64,000 nucleotides of DNA from Flavihumibacter stibioxidans (GCF_014332695.1 NZ_MBUA01000001.1:1116001-1180000); one strand, 5' to 3'; numbered from the stretch's first letter, positions 43,913-53,755 are shown. Translations and numbers: made by a program. The notes: generated from the sequence alone by a model not told the origin.

Positions 43913-44722
43913 TTAGCGGCGCCGATCACCCTTTTCATTGAACTCTGTTATCCTGATCCAGTCCACATACATATAATCCGTATCAAAATCCGGACGAGCG
44001 ACCCAGTGCGGGAACCAGATTCCGATCCAGAAAGCCGATGCATTGTCCGGAACCATCTCCTCTGTGGCATGCATGAGTTTGTTATCGAAATACCATTCAA
44101 TGCGGGGTTTTGACGAATCTCCACCGGTATGCCATTCAAAGCGGTAGAGGTGGTATTGCCCGTCGGCCTGGTCACCAAAATATTTATCAGCATTCCGGTG
44201 CCTTTCTGTGCTTACCCCCCTCCAATTTGTCATCAGGCCCCAACTGAGGTCAGAGTCAGACGGTCCATTAGGTGCCTGATTCCTTCCCGGAAACTCAAAA
44301 TCTATTTCATGATTTACGGTATCATTCTTATAATAGTATGTCCAGAATGCGGAAAGGGCACCCGGCTGGGGACAAATTTTGGCCCTTACTTCATAACTGC
44401 CGGAAGCAAACTTCCTTTTGGAATAAACAGCACCACCTACCCTGTTTTTCTCGCCGTGCCCCCAAATTGGTCCCTTGTAATAATTACCATGGGCACGGAC
44501 AACCAGGTTGCCATCCTGTACAAATACATTCTCAGGTATAACACCGCCATGTGTTCCCTTTGAAAGGTTCTCGCCCCATTTGGCATTTGCTTTCTTCCAG
44601 TATTTGCGATCCAGTTTTTTTCCATTGAAATCGTCAAAAAAACTTTGGGACCGACTTTCCAGTGTTCCCGCCAACATTATCAGAACCAATAAAATGGGTT
44701 TCAACTTTTGTTTCTTATCCAT
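43913..44722 (-). CDS. Secreted glycoside hydrolase family 16
   Basis: An endo-acting beta-glycanase of the GH16 jelly-roll fold, exported by a signal peptide (to about residue 26). The 269 residues show DDFNGKKLDRKYWKK near the start, GGAVYSKRKFASGSYEVRAKICPQPGALSAFWTYY, and the catalytic segment NHEIDFEFPG near residue 138. The spacing is ExDxE (Glu, Asp, Glu), the form without the beta-bulge seen in lichenase- and xyloglucan-type branches; many laminarinases have ExDxxE. The exact glycan cannot be named. The start MDKKQKLKP at 44722 is preferred; an in-frame ATG lies at 44746. It is the first gene of the sulfation operon and divergent from the hybrid regulator. Confidence 0.87.
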   Translation of the reverse strand: MDKKQKLKPILLVLIMLAGTLESRSQSFFDDFNGKKLDRKYWKKANAKWGENLSKGTHGGVIPENVFVQDGNLVVRAHGNYYKGPIWGHGEKNRVGGAVYSKRKFASGSYEVRAKICPQPGALSAFWTYYYKNDTVNHEIDFEFPGRNQAPNGPSDSDLSWGLMTNWRGVSTERHRNADKYFGDQADGQYHLYRFEWHTGGDSSKPRIEWYFDNKLMHATEEMVPDNASAFWIGIWFPHWVARPDFDTDYMYVDWIRITEFNEKGDRRR

Positions 44723-45056
44723 GTCGATGGTAAACTTGTATTGCACTTAAAATGATTTTACAAGGTTACCTTTTAAGCAATCCCTTCCTGTTTCCTATAG
44801 TCCGGATTTCAGGTAATCCTGTACTAATCCGGCCTTTCAGGCCTTTTCCCATACATGAACAGAGATACTTTCTACAGAAAAACTCTTAAGGAAGGAACAT
44901 GGAATAAAAATTCGAACCGGCACATTATGGTATTATTGTATATAAGGATTTACCCAAAAAGGCCTGCCGTCAATTTTTATTTCCGAAGAGAATTGTCAAT
45001 ATCTATGAATTAATGATAACTTTCTGACGAGCATAACTTTCTAATGCAATCACACT
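44723..45056. other. Divergent control region between the sulfation operon and its regulator
   Basis: These 334 bases contain no convincing gene. A small inverted repeat, GGCCT-TTC-AGGCC (44831-44843), is present. The region should contain promoters for the GH16-led operon and for the hybrid sensor, and the binding site of its AraC-type domain, but none could be pinned down by eye. Confidence 0.55.
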
Positions 45057-48000
45057 ATGAATCGCAGGTGGTTACTTCTTTTCTTTTACTTCGCAGTTTT
45101 CCATTTACCGGTTTCAGGCCAGTGGAACCAGTTGAAATTCAGGCAGCTTGGTGCAAACGATGGTTTGTCGGGTAGTCTTGTCCAATATATTTACGAAGAC
45201 AACCAGGGGTTTATGTGGTTTGGCACGCGCGAAGGACTCTGTAAATACGATGGCTATAAATTCACCATTTTCAAGAGAAGCCTCCATAATAAGAATACAA
45301 TTAACTGGAATAATGTAATGGCGGTGCAGCAAGACAGCAACAAACTGCTCTGGATTGCCACCACTGAGGGAGGGGTCAACATACTTGACCTTAACAAGGA
45401 CCAGTTTCAGCAGGTTAATGATTTATTACCACCGGGAAAAGAAATCAGTAAGTATCTTTTGTGCCTTTTCAAGGACAAAAACGAGAATATATGGATAGGC
45501 AGCAGTGAAAGCAGCCTGTATGTTGTTAATCCATCCACAGGCCTGTATCGTCAATACAATTTTGGTTCATCTGTCTCTGTGATCACGGAAGATTTCAGCG
45601 GCAATATTTGGATTGGCACAGTGAATAACGGTATTATAGTCCTGGATAAAAAAGGAAATCCCACACGATCATTCAGCAGAAAACAAGGAAATGGTGCCGG
45701 CCTTACGGATGATCACATCAAATTCCTTTTTGAGGACAGCAAAAAAACAATGTGGGTGGGCACCTATGGAGGCGGGCTGAACCAGTTTGACCGGAAAGGC
45801 GGGAGTTTCAGGGAGATCAACCTGGAAAATAACAGGAATAGTTCCGTCCACAAATTCCTTTTGTGTATTGAAGAAGATAAGACCGGCAACCTGTGGATTG
45901 GTACTGAAAATGCCGGTTTACAAATATACAATCCGGGTTCCGGCACTACGATCCCCTATCTCCATTATGACAATGACAACACCAGCATTGGCAGCAACAC
46001 CATAAATTGTATCAGCCGCGATTCCAAGGGCAATATGTGGATCGGCACTTCTAATGCCGGAATATCAATGGTAAGTATTGATGAAGTGCGCTTTACTCAT
46101 TACAGAAATTTTTCAAACAAAAACAGTCTCTCCAATAATATTGTAAATACTATTTATGAGGACCAGGCACACAGGATCTGGATCGGAACAGATGGCGGCG
46201 GGCTGAACCTGTTCAACCCTGTAACCGGTAACTTCAGTTCCTTCAGGCACAAACCGGGAAATAAATCAAGTATCTGCGGCAATTATGTATTGAGCATCGC
46301 TGAGGATTCTGAAAAAAATCTGTGGCTGGGAACCTGGGGGGATGGCATTACGGTATTTAACTATGAAACAAACCGATTCAATCATTTCCGGCATGATCCA
46401 TCTGATCCCGGAAGCCTGAGCAGTAATTATGCCTTCACCATTTTCAGGGACAGCCGGAACAGGATATGGGTGGGCACTTATGGGGAGGGGTTGAACCTGT
46501 ATGACGGTAAATCAGGAAAATTTATCCGGTTTAAAAATGATAGCAGGCCCCGCAACTACATCAGCAGCAATCATATTCTGTCGATACAGGAGGACCGGAA
46601 AGGAAATCTGTGGATTGGTACCGACGGTGGAGGGCTGAACAAATTCAATGAAGCGGACCAAAGCTTTTCTGTATTTACCACAACCGTAGGTTCATATGCT
46701 AAAGGAAGTGAAAAACTAAGTAATAACAGCGTTACCTCCATTTGGGAAGACGGGAATGGTCTCCTCTGGATTGGCACCAACTCCGGATTGAATCGTTTTG
46801 ATCCGGTAACACGTCAAAATAAAACCTACTTCTCTGAGAACGGCCTGGCCAATGATGCCATTGGTGCTGTTTTGGGAGATCGGGAAGGAAATCTTTGGAT
46901 CAGTACCAATAAAGGAATAAGTAAACTGGCTATCCAAACCGGTCATTTCGAAAATTTTACCACCGCAGACGGACTGCAGGCGGATGAATTCAAGTATGCC
47001 AGATGTATGGATCACGAAGGCAGGATATATTTTGGCGGGAGGAACGGTTTTAATGTTTTTTCGCCGGATAAAATCAATGCCATACCATATGATCCGCCAC
47101 TTTACTTTACCAATTTCCAGTTATTCAATAAGGATATCAGGGTGGCTAAAGATAAAGAAGACCCCTCGCCCCTTAAATCGGTCATTTCCATGACCGACAA
47201 AATTGTTCTATCCTACAAACAATCATCTTTTTCGTTTGAATTCGCCTCCCTGAACTATACAGATGCCGGGAAAAAGCAATATTCTTATAAGTTGGAAGGT
47301 TACGATGATGAATGGCAGAACCTCGGGACCAGGAACAGCCTTACCTATACCAACCTGGATCCCGGCAAATACACGCTAAAAGTAAAGGGGTTAAAAAATG
47401 ACCAGAAATGGTCTGACAAAGCAACGCAGGTGGAATTGATCATCACCCCACCCTTCTGGAATACCTGGGCATTTAAGATAGGCATGGTACTGCTACTGGC
47501 AGGGTGTATTTCGGCATTCTTTCATTACCGGATAAATTCGGTTAAAAAAAGAAACAGGCAACTCGAAAAAAAGGTGGAATTAAGGACAAAGCAACTTTCA
47601 GAAACGAATGTTTATTTGCTTGAAAGCAATGAAAAAATTAACCAGCAAAAAGAGCACCTTGAAAATGTGAATAAGGAGATTGTCAGGAAAACGGACCGAA
47701 TATTACAGCAGCAGGAGCAAATCCTTACCCAGAACCAGCAACTCGAAACGACTGTAAGTAAACTTGAAGCCAGTAACAACACGAAAGACAGGTTTTTTTC
47801 CATTCTGGCACATGACCTTAAAAATCCAATCGCTGCCATCAACGGGCTGGCAGATTTACTGAAATCAAGACTACCCAGCCTGAATCAGGAAGAGATATCA
47901 AACTATATAAATAATATCAGCAAATCGTCCGGCTCAGTTCATAACCTGGTAATGAACCTCCTGGACTGGGCAAGGACACAGTCTGACAGCCTTTATTATA

Positions 48001-49385
48001 AACCGGATGACCTGAATATCCACGAACTGGTACTCAAAAACATTTTCCTGGCGCAGGCTCAGATGACGAATAAAAACATACAATGCCGGGTGGATATCGA
48101 AAACACCCATACTATATATGCAGATTACCAGATGATCAATACCGTTATAAGAAACATCTTAAGTAACAGCATTAAATTTACCCCGGCTTCCGGCAGCATT
48201 GTCATTAAATCTGAGGCGAGGGAGAATGAAATAGCCATCATCATCAGCGATACCGGAGTAGGTATGCTGCCCCAAATGATTGAAAATCTTAAAAATGCCA
48301 GCAGCCAGGGATCGATAGGAACGGCAGGTGAAACCGGAACCGGACTAGGTCTGCAGATTAGTATGGACTTTATCAGGGTGAACCATGGTTCCCTGGACAT
48401 TGAAAGCATGCCGGGTAAAGGCTCTGTATTTACCATCAGGCTTCCAAAATCCTTACGAATTGTAAATCCCCCGGAAGCTATCCTGACCAGGCAGAAAGAA
48501 ACCACGGAAGAATGGGCTCCGCAACAACAACAGTCCAATATTCCGGAAACTGAATTCCAGTTGCCAGAACTTCAGCGGAAGGTACTCAAGGGTAAGAGGA
48601 TACTGATAGTGGACGACAACCCTGATGTGAGAAACTACCTGAAAATTTTACTTTCCAGTGTATTTGAAATTGATGAAGCCACCAACGGACAGGACGGGTT
48701 AAAAATTGCGATCTCTTCCCAGCCCGACCTGATCATCAGTGACCTGATCATGCCCGTGATGAATGGAATCGAATTTTGCCAGCAGGTGAAAAACAATATA
48801 CTGACAAGTCATATTCCCTTACTGATGCTTACAGGTGAAACTACCGAAAAAAGCCAGGTGTCGGGATATGAAGCTGGAGCAGACATTTATCTCACCAAAC
48901 CCGTCAACAGCCAGATCATCTTTAATGTGATCTATAACCGGATCAAAAACCAGGAAAAGATCAGGAACAAATTCATTGTCACTGAACAGCTCATTCCGGA
49001 TGAAATTGATTTTAATAAATCAGACAAGGAATTCCTGGAAAAAATGAGCCTGTTTATAGAAGAAAACCTGGACCAGACTGATTTGGATTATAAAAAATTA
49101 AGCGAGCATGCTGCTATGAGCCGGACAGTTCTTTATTCAAAATTTAAAACACTCACGGGCATGGGCGTTCATGATTTTATCAAAAACCTTCGACTCAAGA
49201 AGGCCCTGAAATTACTGCAGGAAGGCAGGATGAATATTACCCAAATCGCTTACGAAGTTGGTTTTGCCACCCCCTCCTATTTCTCAAAGAGTTTTGCCAA
49301 ACAATATAAACTTTCCCCCAAAGAGTATGTACTGACATTGAAAAGCAATGCAGAAAACATTAATAATTCAATTAATAACCATTAA
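45057..49385 (+). CDS. Hybrid two-component system sensor-regulator (HTCS)
   Basis: A one-protein signalling system of 1442 residues spanning the inner membrane. After a signal peptide (to about residue 21) come two seven-bladed propellers made of about a dozen Reg_prop repeats with IWIGT-type cores (about 25-690), then a Y_Y_Y domain (about 705-785). A membrane helix follows (WAFKIGMVLLLAGCISAFF, about 803-822), then a coiled coil. The histidine kinase has FSILAHDLKNP (His near 918), NILSNSIKFTP and SDTGVGM. The receiver domain has ILIVDDNPDVR and the phospho-acceptor in LIISDLIMPVMNG (near 1226). An AraC-type helix-turn-helix ends the protein. It is divergent from the GH16-led operon and presumably activates it when a glycan binds. 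Confidence 0.95.
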   Translation: MNRRWLLLFFYFAVFHLPVSGQWNQLKFRQLGANDGLSGSLVQYIYEDNQGFMWFGTREGLCKYDGYKFTIFKRSLHNKNTINWNNVMAVQQDSNKLLWIATTEGGVNILDLNKDQFQQVNDLLPPGKEISKYLLCLFKDKNENIWIGSSESSLYVVNPSTGLYRQYNFGSSVSVITEDFSGNIWIGTVNNGIIVLDKKGNPTRSFSRKQGNGAGLTDDHIKFLFEDSKKTMWVGTYGGGLNQFDRKGGSFREINLENNRNSSVHKFLLCIEEDKTGNLWIGTENAGLQIYNPGSGTTIPYLHYDNDNTSIGSNTINCISRDSKGNMWIGTSNAGISMVSIDEVRFTHYRNFSNKNSLSNNIVNTIYEDQAHRIWIGTDGGGLNLFNPVTGNFSSFRHKPGNKSSICGNYVLSIAEDSEKNLWLGTWGDGITVFNYETNRFNHFRHDPSDPGSLSSNYAFTIFRDSRNRIWVGTYGEGLNLYDGKSGKFIRFKNDSRPRNYISSNHILSIQEDRKGNLWIGTDGGGLNKFNEADQSFSVFTTTVGSYAKGSEKLSNNSVTSIWEDGNGLLWIGTNSGLNRFDPVTRQNKTYFSENGLANDAIGAVLGDREGNLWISTNKGISKLAIQTGHFENFTTADGLQADEFKYARCMDHEGRIYFGGRNGFNVFSPDKINAIPYDPPLYFTNFQLFNKDIRVAKDKEDPSPLKSVISMTDKIVLSYKQSSFSFEFASLNYTDAGKKQYSYKLEGYDDEWQNLGTRNSLTYTNLDPGKYTLKVKGLKNDQKWSDKATQVELIITPPFWNTWAFKIGMVLLLAGCISAFFHYRINSVKKRNRQLEKKVELRTKQLSETNVYLLESNEKINQQKEHLENVNKEIVRKTDRILQQQEQILTQNQQLETTVSKLEASNNTKDRFFSILAHDLKNPIAAINGLADLLKSRLPSLNQEEISNYINNISKSSGSVHNLVMNLLDWARTQSDSLYYKPDDLNIHELVLKNIFLAQAQMTNKNIQCRVDIENTHTIYADYQMINTVIRNILSNSIKFTPASGSIVIKSEARENEIAIIISDTGVGMLPQMIENLKNASSQGSIGTAGETGTGLGLQISMDFIRVNHGSLDIESMPGKGSVFTIRLPKSLRIVNPPEAILTRQKETTEEWAPQQQQSNIPETEFQLPELQRKVLKGKRILIVDDNPDVRNYLKILLSSVFEIDEATNGQDGLKIAISSQPDLIISDLIMPVMNGIEFCQQVKNNILTSHIPLLMLTGETTEKSQVSGYEAGADIYLTKPVNSQIIFNVIYNRIKNQEKIRNKFIVTEQLIPDEIDFNKSDKEFLEKMSLFIEENLDQTDLDYKKLSEHAAMSRTVLYSKFKTLTGMGVHDFIKNLRLKKALKLLQEGRMNITQIAYEVGFATPSYFSKSFAKQYKLSPKEYVLTLKSNAENINNSINNH

Positions 49386-49473
49386 AGTAAAGCAGCTGTT
49401 TCATTCACCATAAGTACCAGATTACACAATTTCAGGATTATGGGAAAGCCGGAGCATGCAAAACTGACTATTC

Positions 49474-52011
49474 TTGTACATGACAAATCCTGTAATACTC
49501 ACCCTGAAGCGTTTATACACTACTGTTATATACTTCGGTCTTTCTGTATCAGTAACCAATGGCCAGCATAAAGCCGTCATTGCAGAAAGCAGACTGGTCT
49601 GTGAATGGACCATTGATGACAGGGATTCTGTTCCTGATCCCCTGTTCAACCTGAGAAATACCGGCACTGAGGCACTCCGTCAGTCTGGCTGGAAGATATA
49701 TTTCAATTCCATCAAAAAGCCTTTCCTTGCCGGCCCCGATACCGCTGCCTATCACCTCAGGCAGGTGAACGGTGATCTTTTTGTCTTAACGGCAGGGAAA
49801 AAATTCCCGGTACTCCATCCAGGTCATGCAAGTACCATTAGGATCCGTATTCCTGGCATAAGGAACTATACAGAACTTCCGGCCGGATTTTATATCGTAT
49901 TTGATGCCTCACCGGAAAAAGGTATTCCGATAAAGAATATCAGTAAGGAAAATTTCAGTACAGAGTATAGTATTGCGCAGGCCACTTACAGAAAAAACGA
50001 ACAACAGGTACCTGTTTCCTACAACCAGCTTTCACCGGTATTTCCAACTCCGCTTAAGTACACCAAAGGAAATGGGAGTTTTGCAATCACCAGAAATATT
50101 CCGATAATATCTCCCCAAGAATTTTCCAACGAAACTGCGCTACTTGTTGCTGACCTTCAATCGATTTTGGGGGCAGTGCCCGGGGTCAGGGAAACCGGGT
50201 CGGGACCGGCAATATATTTAAGAAAAGGAAACCAGCCGAAAGGCGGGTATCACCTGAAAGCAGACAAAACAGGCGTACACATTTCCGCATCCGGACCGGA
50301 AGGGATTTTTTACGGGATTCAATCATTAAAGTCAATGTTCCCTGCCAAAGTGTGGAAAGAACACCAGAACCTGATAGAAATTCCGGAAGTGGATATAGAA
50401 GATGCTCCAAGATTCGGTCACAGGGCATTATTGCTGGACGTGGCGCGGAACTTCCAGTCAAAAGATAAAATCCTGAAATTATTGGACCTGCTGGCGTTGT
50501 ACAAATTAAACGTGCTGCACCTGCACCTGATTGATGACGAAGGCTGGAGACTGGAAATTCCCGGCTTACCCGAACTCACAGAAGTGGGGTCCAGGCGCGG
50601 ACACAGCACTGATAAATTCACTATGCTGCCCCCCTCCTATGGTTCCGGGCCCGACAGTACAAATCCTTTTGGATCCGGATTCTACAGCAGAAAGGACTTT
50701 ATTGAAATATTGCGATATGCAACTGCAAGGCATATAAAAGTGATTCCGGAAATTGAAAGTCCGGGTCATGCGAGAGCAGCGATCATATCCATGGATGCCA
50801 GATACTACAGATATATAAATCAGGGAATGAAGAAAGAAGCAGAACAATACCTGTTAAGGGACATCCCGGACAGTTCCAGTTATCAGTCGGTACAAGGATG
50901 GAGAGATAATGTAATGAACCCTGCCATTCCTTCTACCTACAGGTTTATCAGCAAAGTAACAGGAGAGATTGTAAAAATGTACCGGGAAGCAGCGGCACCG
51001 ATTGAAACTATTCATATGGGAGGAGATGAGGTGCCTGAAGGGGTATGGGAGAAATCACCAGCCGTTCATCAACTGCTGAAAGAAAACAGGAGCATTGGAA
51101 ACAGCTACGATCTGTGGAAATATTATTTCTCCAAAGTAAATGAGATATTAAAGAGCCATGCGATAAAGCTCTATGGCTGGGAAGAAATCGGACTTAAAAG
51201 AATCGGAAAAAGGAAATGGGTGGTAGACAGTACTGTGGCAGATAGGAAATACCAGGTAGATGTCTGGAATAATATTATAGGAACCGGTGCCGAAGACCTT
51301 GCTTACAGGATGGCAAATGCCGGATTCAGGGTAGTGCTTTCGAATGTAACCAACCTGTATTTCGACATGGCCAGTAATGCCAGTTTTTTTGAACATGGCA
51401 TGAATTGGGGCGGATTTGTGGACATTGATAAACCATTTTATTTCATTCCTTACAACTATTACCTCACCACCGTTGAAGATGATTTGGGCAGAAAAGTTTC
51501 GCCGGATGTATTTAACGGTAAGAAATCCCTGAACCATTCCGCAAGGCAGCATATTGTCGGATTACAGGGCGCCTTGTGGTCGGAAACAATTACAAAAGAA
51601 GAAAGCTTTGAATATTTGTTGTTGCCCAAACTGCTTGGACTGGCAGAAAGGGCCTGGGCGGGAGATCCGGCCTGGACCAGCCAAAAAGATTCCATACTGC
51701 AGGGCAATGAATACCGGCAGGCCTGGTCAGTATTTACCAGCCAGATTGGGCTGAAAGAATTTGCCAGGCTGGATTATTATCGCGGAGGATTCAGGTATAG
51801 AATTCCGGAACCGGGGGTTGAATGCCGTAACGGGCTGGTGATGGCAAATGTTCAGTATCCCGGACTCATCATCCGATATACCACTGACGGATCAGAGCCT
51901 GACGCTTCAAGTCCGGAATATGTTGAACCGCTCCGGAAAAAAGGAACAATCATCCTGAAGGTATTTAACCAGGCAGGGCGATCTGGCAAAAAAGTTATCC
52001 TGAAGAATTAG
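49474..52011 (+). CDS. Beta-N-acetylhexosaminidase (GH20)
   Basis: An exo-enzyme that removes terminal beta-GlcNAc or beta-GalNAc by substrate-assisted catalysis. The 845 residues have a signal peptide (to about residue 28) and a chitobiase-type carbohydrate-binding domain (about 35-165, CEWTIDDRD). A GH20b domain leads to the catalytic barrel, with RFGHRALLLDVARNF, LHLHLIDDEGWRLEIPGLPELTEVGSRRG and the catalytic Asp-Glu in HMGGDEVPEGVW near residue 517. Conserved tryptophans lie in LYGWEEIG and GLQGALWSE, and a chitobiase C-terminal beta domain ends the protein (IRYTTDGSEPD). An ATG two codons downstream is an alternative start. It lies 88 bases after the HTCS gene on the same strand and probably belongs to the same regulon. 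Confidence 0.93.
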   Translation: MYMTNPVILTLKRLYTTVIYFGLSVSVTNGQHKAVIAESRLVCEWTIDDRDSVPDPLFNLRNTGTEALRQSGWKIYFNSIKKPFLAGPDTAAYHLRQVNGDLFVLTAGKKFPVLHPGHASTIRIRIPGIRNYTELPAGFYIVFDASPEKGIPIKNISKENFSTEYSIAQATYRKNEQQVPVSYNQLSPVFPTPLKYTKGNGSFAITRNIPIISPQEFSNETALLVADLQSILGAVPGVRETGSGPAIYLRKGNQPKGGYHLKADKTGVHISASGPEGIFYGIQSLKSMFPAKVWKEHQNLIEIPEVDIEDAPRFGHRALLLDVARNFQSKDKILKLLDLLALYKLNVLHLHLIDDEGWRLEIPGLPELTEVGSRRGHSTDKFTMLPPSYGSGPDSTNPFGSGFYSRKDFIEILRYATARHIKVIPEIESPGHARAAIISMDARYYRYINQGMKKEAEQYLLRDIPDSSSYQSVQGWRDNVMNPAIPSTYRFISKVTGEIVKMYREAAAPIETIHMGGDEVPEGVWEKSPAVHQLLKENRSIGNSYDLWKYYFSKVNEILKSHAIKLYGWEEIGLKRIGKRKWVVDSTVADRKYQVDVWNNIIGTGAEDLAYRMANAGFRVVLSNVTNLYFDMASNASFFEHGMNWGGFVDIDKPFYFIPYNYYLTTVEDDLGRKVSPDVFNGKKSLNHSARQHIVGLQGALWSETITKEESFEYLLLPKLLGLAERAWAGDPAWTSQKDSILQGNEYRQAWSVFTSQIGLKEFARLDYYRGGFRYRIPEPGVECRNGLVMANVQYPGLIIRYTTDGSEPDASSPEYVEPLRKKGTIILKVFNQAGRSGKKVILKN

Positions 52012-52031
52012 ACACTCCCTGCTATCACCTA

Positions 52032-52667
52032 TCAGAACAAACCGTATAACTGGGCGTCGACCTTGGTGATGATCTCACCGAGGTCTTCGTCTTTTTCTGC
52101 GAATTTGTTTTTGTCTACGTCAATAACCAGTAAAGGGCCTTCCTTATAGGTTTCTATCCACTTGTTATAAAAGTCGTTCAGGCGTTTGAGGTAGTCGAGC
52201 CTGATATTCTCTTCGTATTCGCGGCCGCGTTTTTGAATTTGGCCAACAAGTGTGGGTACCGATGCCTGCAGGTAGATCATCAGGTCTGGTGGTTGCACCA
52301 TTGTTTTCAATGTCTGGAAAAACAGGAAATAGTTATCGTAATCGCGTTTGCTCATCAATTGCATTTCGTGCAGGTTGGGCGCGAAAATATGTGCGTCTTC
52401 GTAAATGGTGCGATCCTGTATAACGGTTTCGGTTCCACGATGAATATCCAGTATCTGGTTGATACGGCTGTTCAGGAAATAGATTTGAAGGTTGAAGCTC
52501 CACCTGGGCATATCCTCATAGAAATCATTCAGGTAGGGATTATGGTCCACATCTTCAAACTGTGGAATCCATTTATAGTGTTTGCTCAGCATTTCGGTGA
52601 GGGTGGTCTTACCAGCACCGATATTCCCGGCAACCGCAATATGCTTAGGTTTTTTTCCTTTGGCCAT
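52032..52667 (-). CDS. Deoxynucleoside kinase
   Basis: Phosphorylates deoxynucleosides for dNTP salvage. The 211-residue protein has the P-loop AVAGNIGAGKTTL (about 12-24), the substrate-binding FEDVDHNPYLNDFYEDMPRWSFNLQIYFLNSR, the DRT-type motif VIQDRTIYEDAHIF, and the lid arginines in QKRGREYEENIRLDYLKRL. This is the deoxyguanosine/deoxyadenosine kinase branch common in Firmicutes and Bacteroidota; the exact nucleoside is not certain. It is convergent with the GH20 gene across 20 bases and lies 42 bases downstream of trpS. Confidence 0.92.
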   Translation of the reverse strand: MAKGKKPKHIAVAGNIGAGKTTLTEMLSKHYKWIPQFEDVDHNPYLNDFYEDMPRWSFNLQIYFLNSRINQILDIHRGTETVIQDRTIYEDAHIFAPNLHEMQLMSKRDYDNYFLFFQTLKTMVQPPDLMIYLQASVPTLVGQIQKRGREYEENIRLDYLKRLNDFYNKWIETYKEGPLLVIDVDKNKFAEKDEDLGEIITKVDAQLYGLF

Positions 52668-52709
52668 GATAATTATCCTGTTGTTAGCAGGTCTTTCAAT
52701 ATAGGGAAA

Positions 52710-53717
52710 TTAATAGTATTTCAGTCCAATCGCTTCTCTAACTTTTTCCATAGTGGCAGCTGCACTTTTCCGGGCTTTTTCGGCCCCCATTTCCATGATC
52801 CGGCGAAGGTATTGTTCATCATTCCGGATACTCTCGGTCTTCTCGCGGATCGGCCTGATGAAATTCACCATATCTTCTGCCAGCTGTTTTTTCATGTCGC
52901 CATAGCGGATTGCAGCATTGTTGTAGTCAGATGTAAATTTCTCCACCACATCCGGTGCGCTGACCAGTTTCATGAGCAGGAAAATATTCTCGATATAATC
53001 CGGCATGGGTGTATTGGGTTCCGTGGGCCCCGCATCGGTTTTAGCCTTCATTACTTTCTTGCGAATCAGGTCATCTTCATCAGAGAGATAAAGGGTGGCG
53101 TATTGGTTCTCACTCTTGCTCATTTTACCAGCTCCATCGAGACTGGGTACTTTTACCAGTTCTTCCCCGAAGTTGAAAGCGAAAGCTTCCGGAAACACTT
53201 CTCCGTAGCGGTGATTGAAGCGGTTGCCAAAATTCCGGGTCATTTCCAGGTGCTGTTCCTGGTCTTTTCCTACCGGAACCAGGGAAGCGCGGTGCAAAAG
53301 GATATCCGCTGCCATCAGCACCGGGTAGGTCAGCAGACCAGCGTTGATATTATCGGGGTGTAATCTCGCCTTGTCTTTAAATGTGGTGGTTTTTTCCAGT
53401 TCTCCCTTGTAGGCCAGCATGTTCAGGATCAGGTATAACTCAGCCGTTTCATATACATGGCTCTGGCAATAGAGCGCTACTTTTTCGGGGTCCAGTCCGC
53501 AGGCGATGTTTTCCGCCAGCACCCGGTGAACATTCGATTTCAGTTCTTTGGTATCGGGATGGGTGGTCAGGGTATGAAGGTCCGCCACCATAAAATAGCA
53601 TTCATATTCCTCCTGCATCCGTACATAATTACGGATGGCGCCGAAATAATTTCCGAGGTGAAGGAAACCGGTGCTCCGGATTCCGCTCATTACTACCGCT
53701 TTTTTTCCATTTTCCAT
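52710..53717 (-). CDS. trpS: Tryptophanyl-tRNA synthetase
   Basis: Charges tRNA-Trp with tryptophan. The 335 residues fit the bacterial class I enzyme. The HIGH-type motif is TGFLHLGNYFGAI (about 16-28), the KMSKS loop is GAGKMSKSENQ near residue 198, and the Rossmann segment includes VALYCQSHVYETAEL and LLTYPVLMAADILLHRA. No T-box leader is visible upstream. It is divergent from gatC, with 38 bases between them. It may be co-transcribed with the downstream deoxynucleoside kinase. Confidence 0.96.
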   Translation of the reverse strand: MENGKKAVVMSGIRSTGFLHLGNYFGAIRNYVRMQEEYECYFMVADLHTLTTHPDTKELKSNVHRVLAENIACGLDPEKVALYCQSHVYETAELYLILNMLAYKGELEKTTTFKDKARLHPDNINAGLLTYPVLMAADILLHRASLVPVGKDQEQHLEMTRNFGNRFNHRYGEVFPEAFAFNFGEELVKVPSLDGAGKMSKSENQYATLYLSDEDDLIRKKVMKAKTDAGPTEPNTPMPDYIENIFLLMKLVSAPDVVEKFTSDYNNAAIRYGDMKKQLAEDMVNFIRPIREKTESIRNDEQYLRRIMEMGAEKARKSAAATMEKVREAIGLKYY

Positions 53718-53755
53718 AGCGCGGCGAAGATAAGAACCTTATTTTTGTTCATAGC

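Noticed and set aside
52233-53363. Long plus-strand open frame of 376 codons across the deoxynucleoside kinase and trpS genes
   Set aside because: It is antisense to two clear genes with intact catalytic motifs and has no family resemblance of its own.
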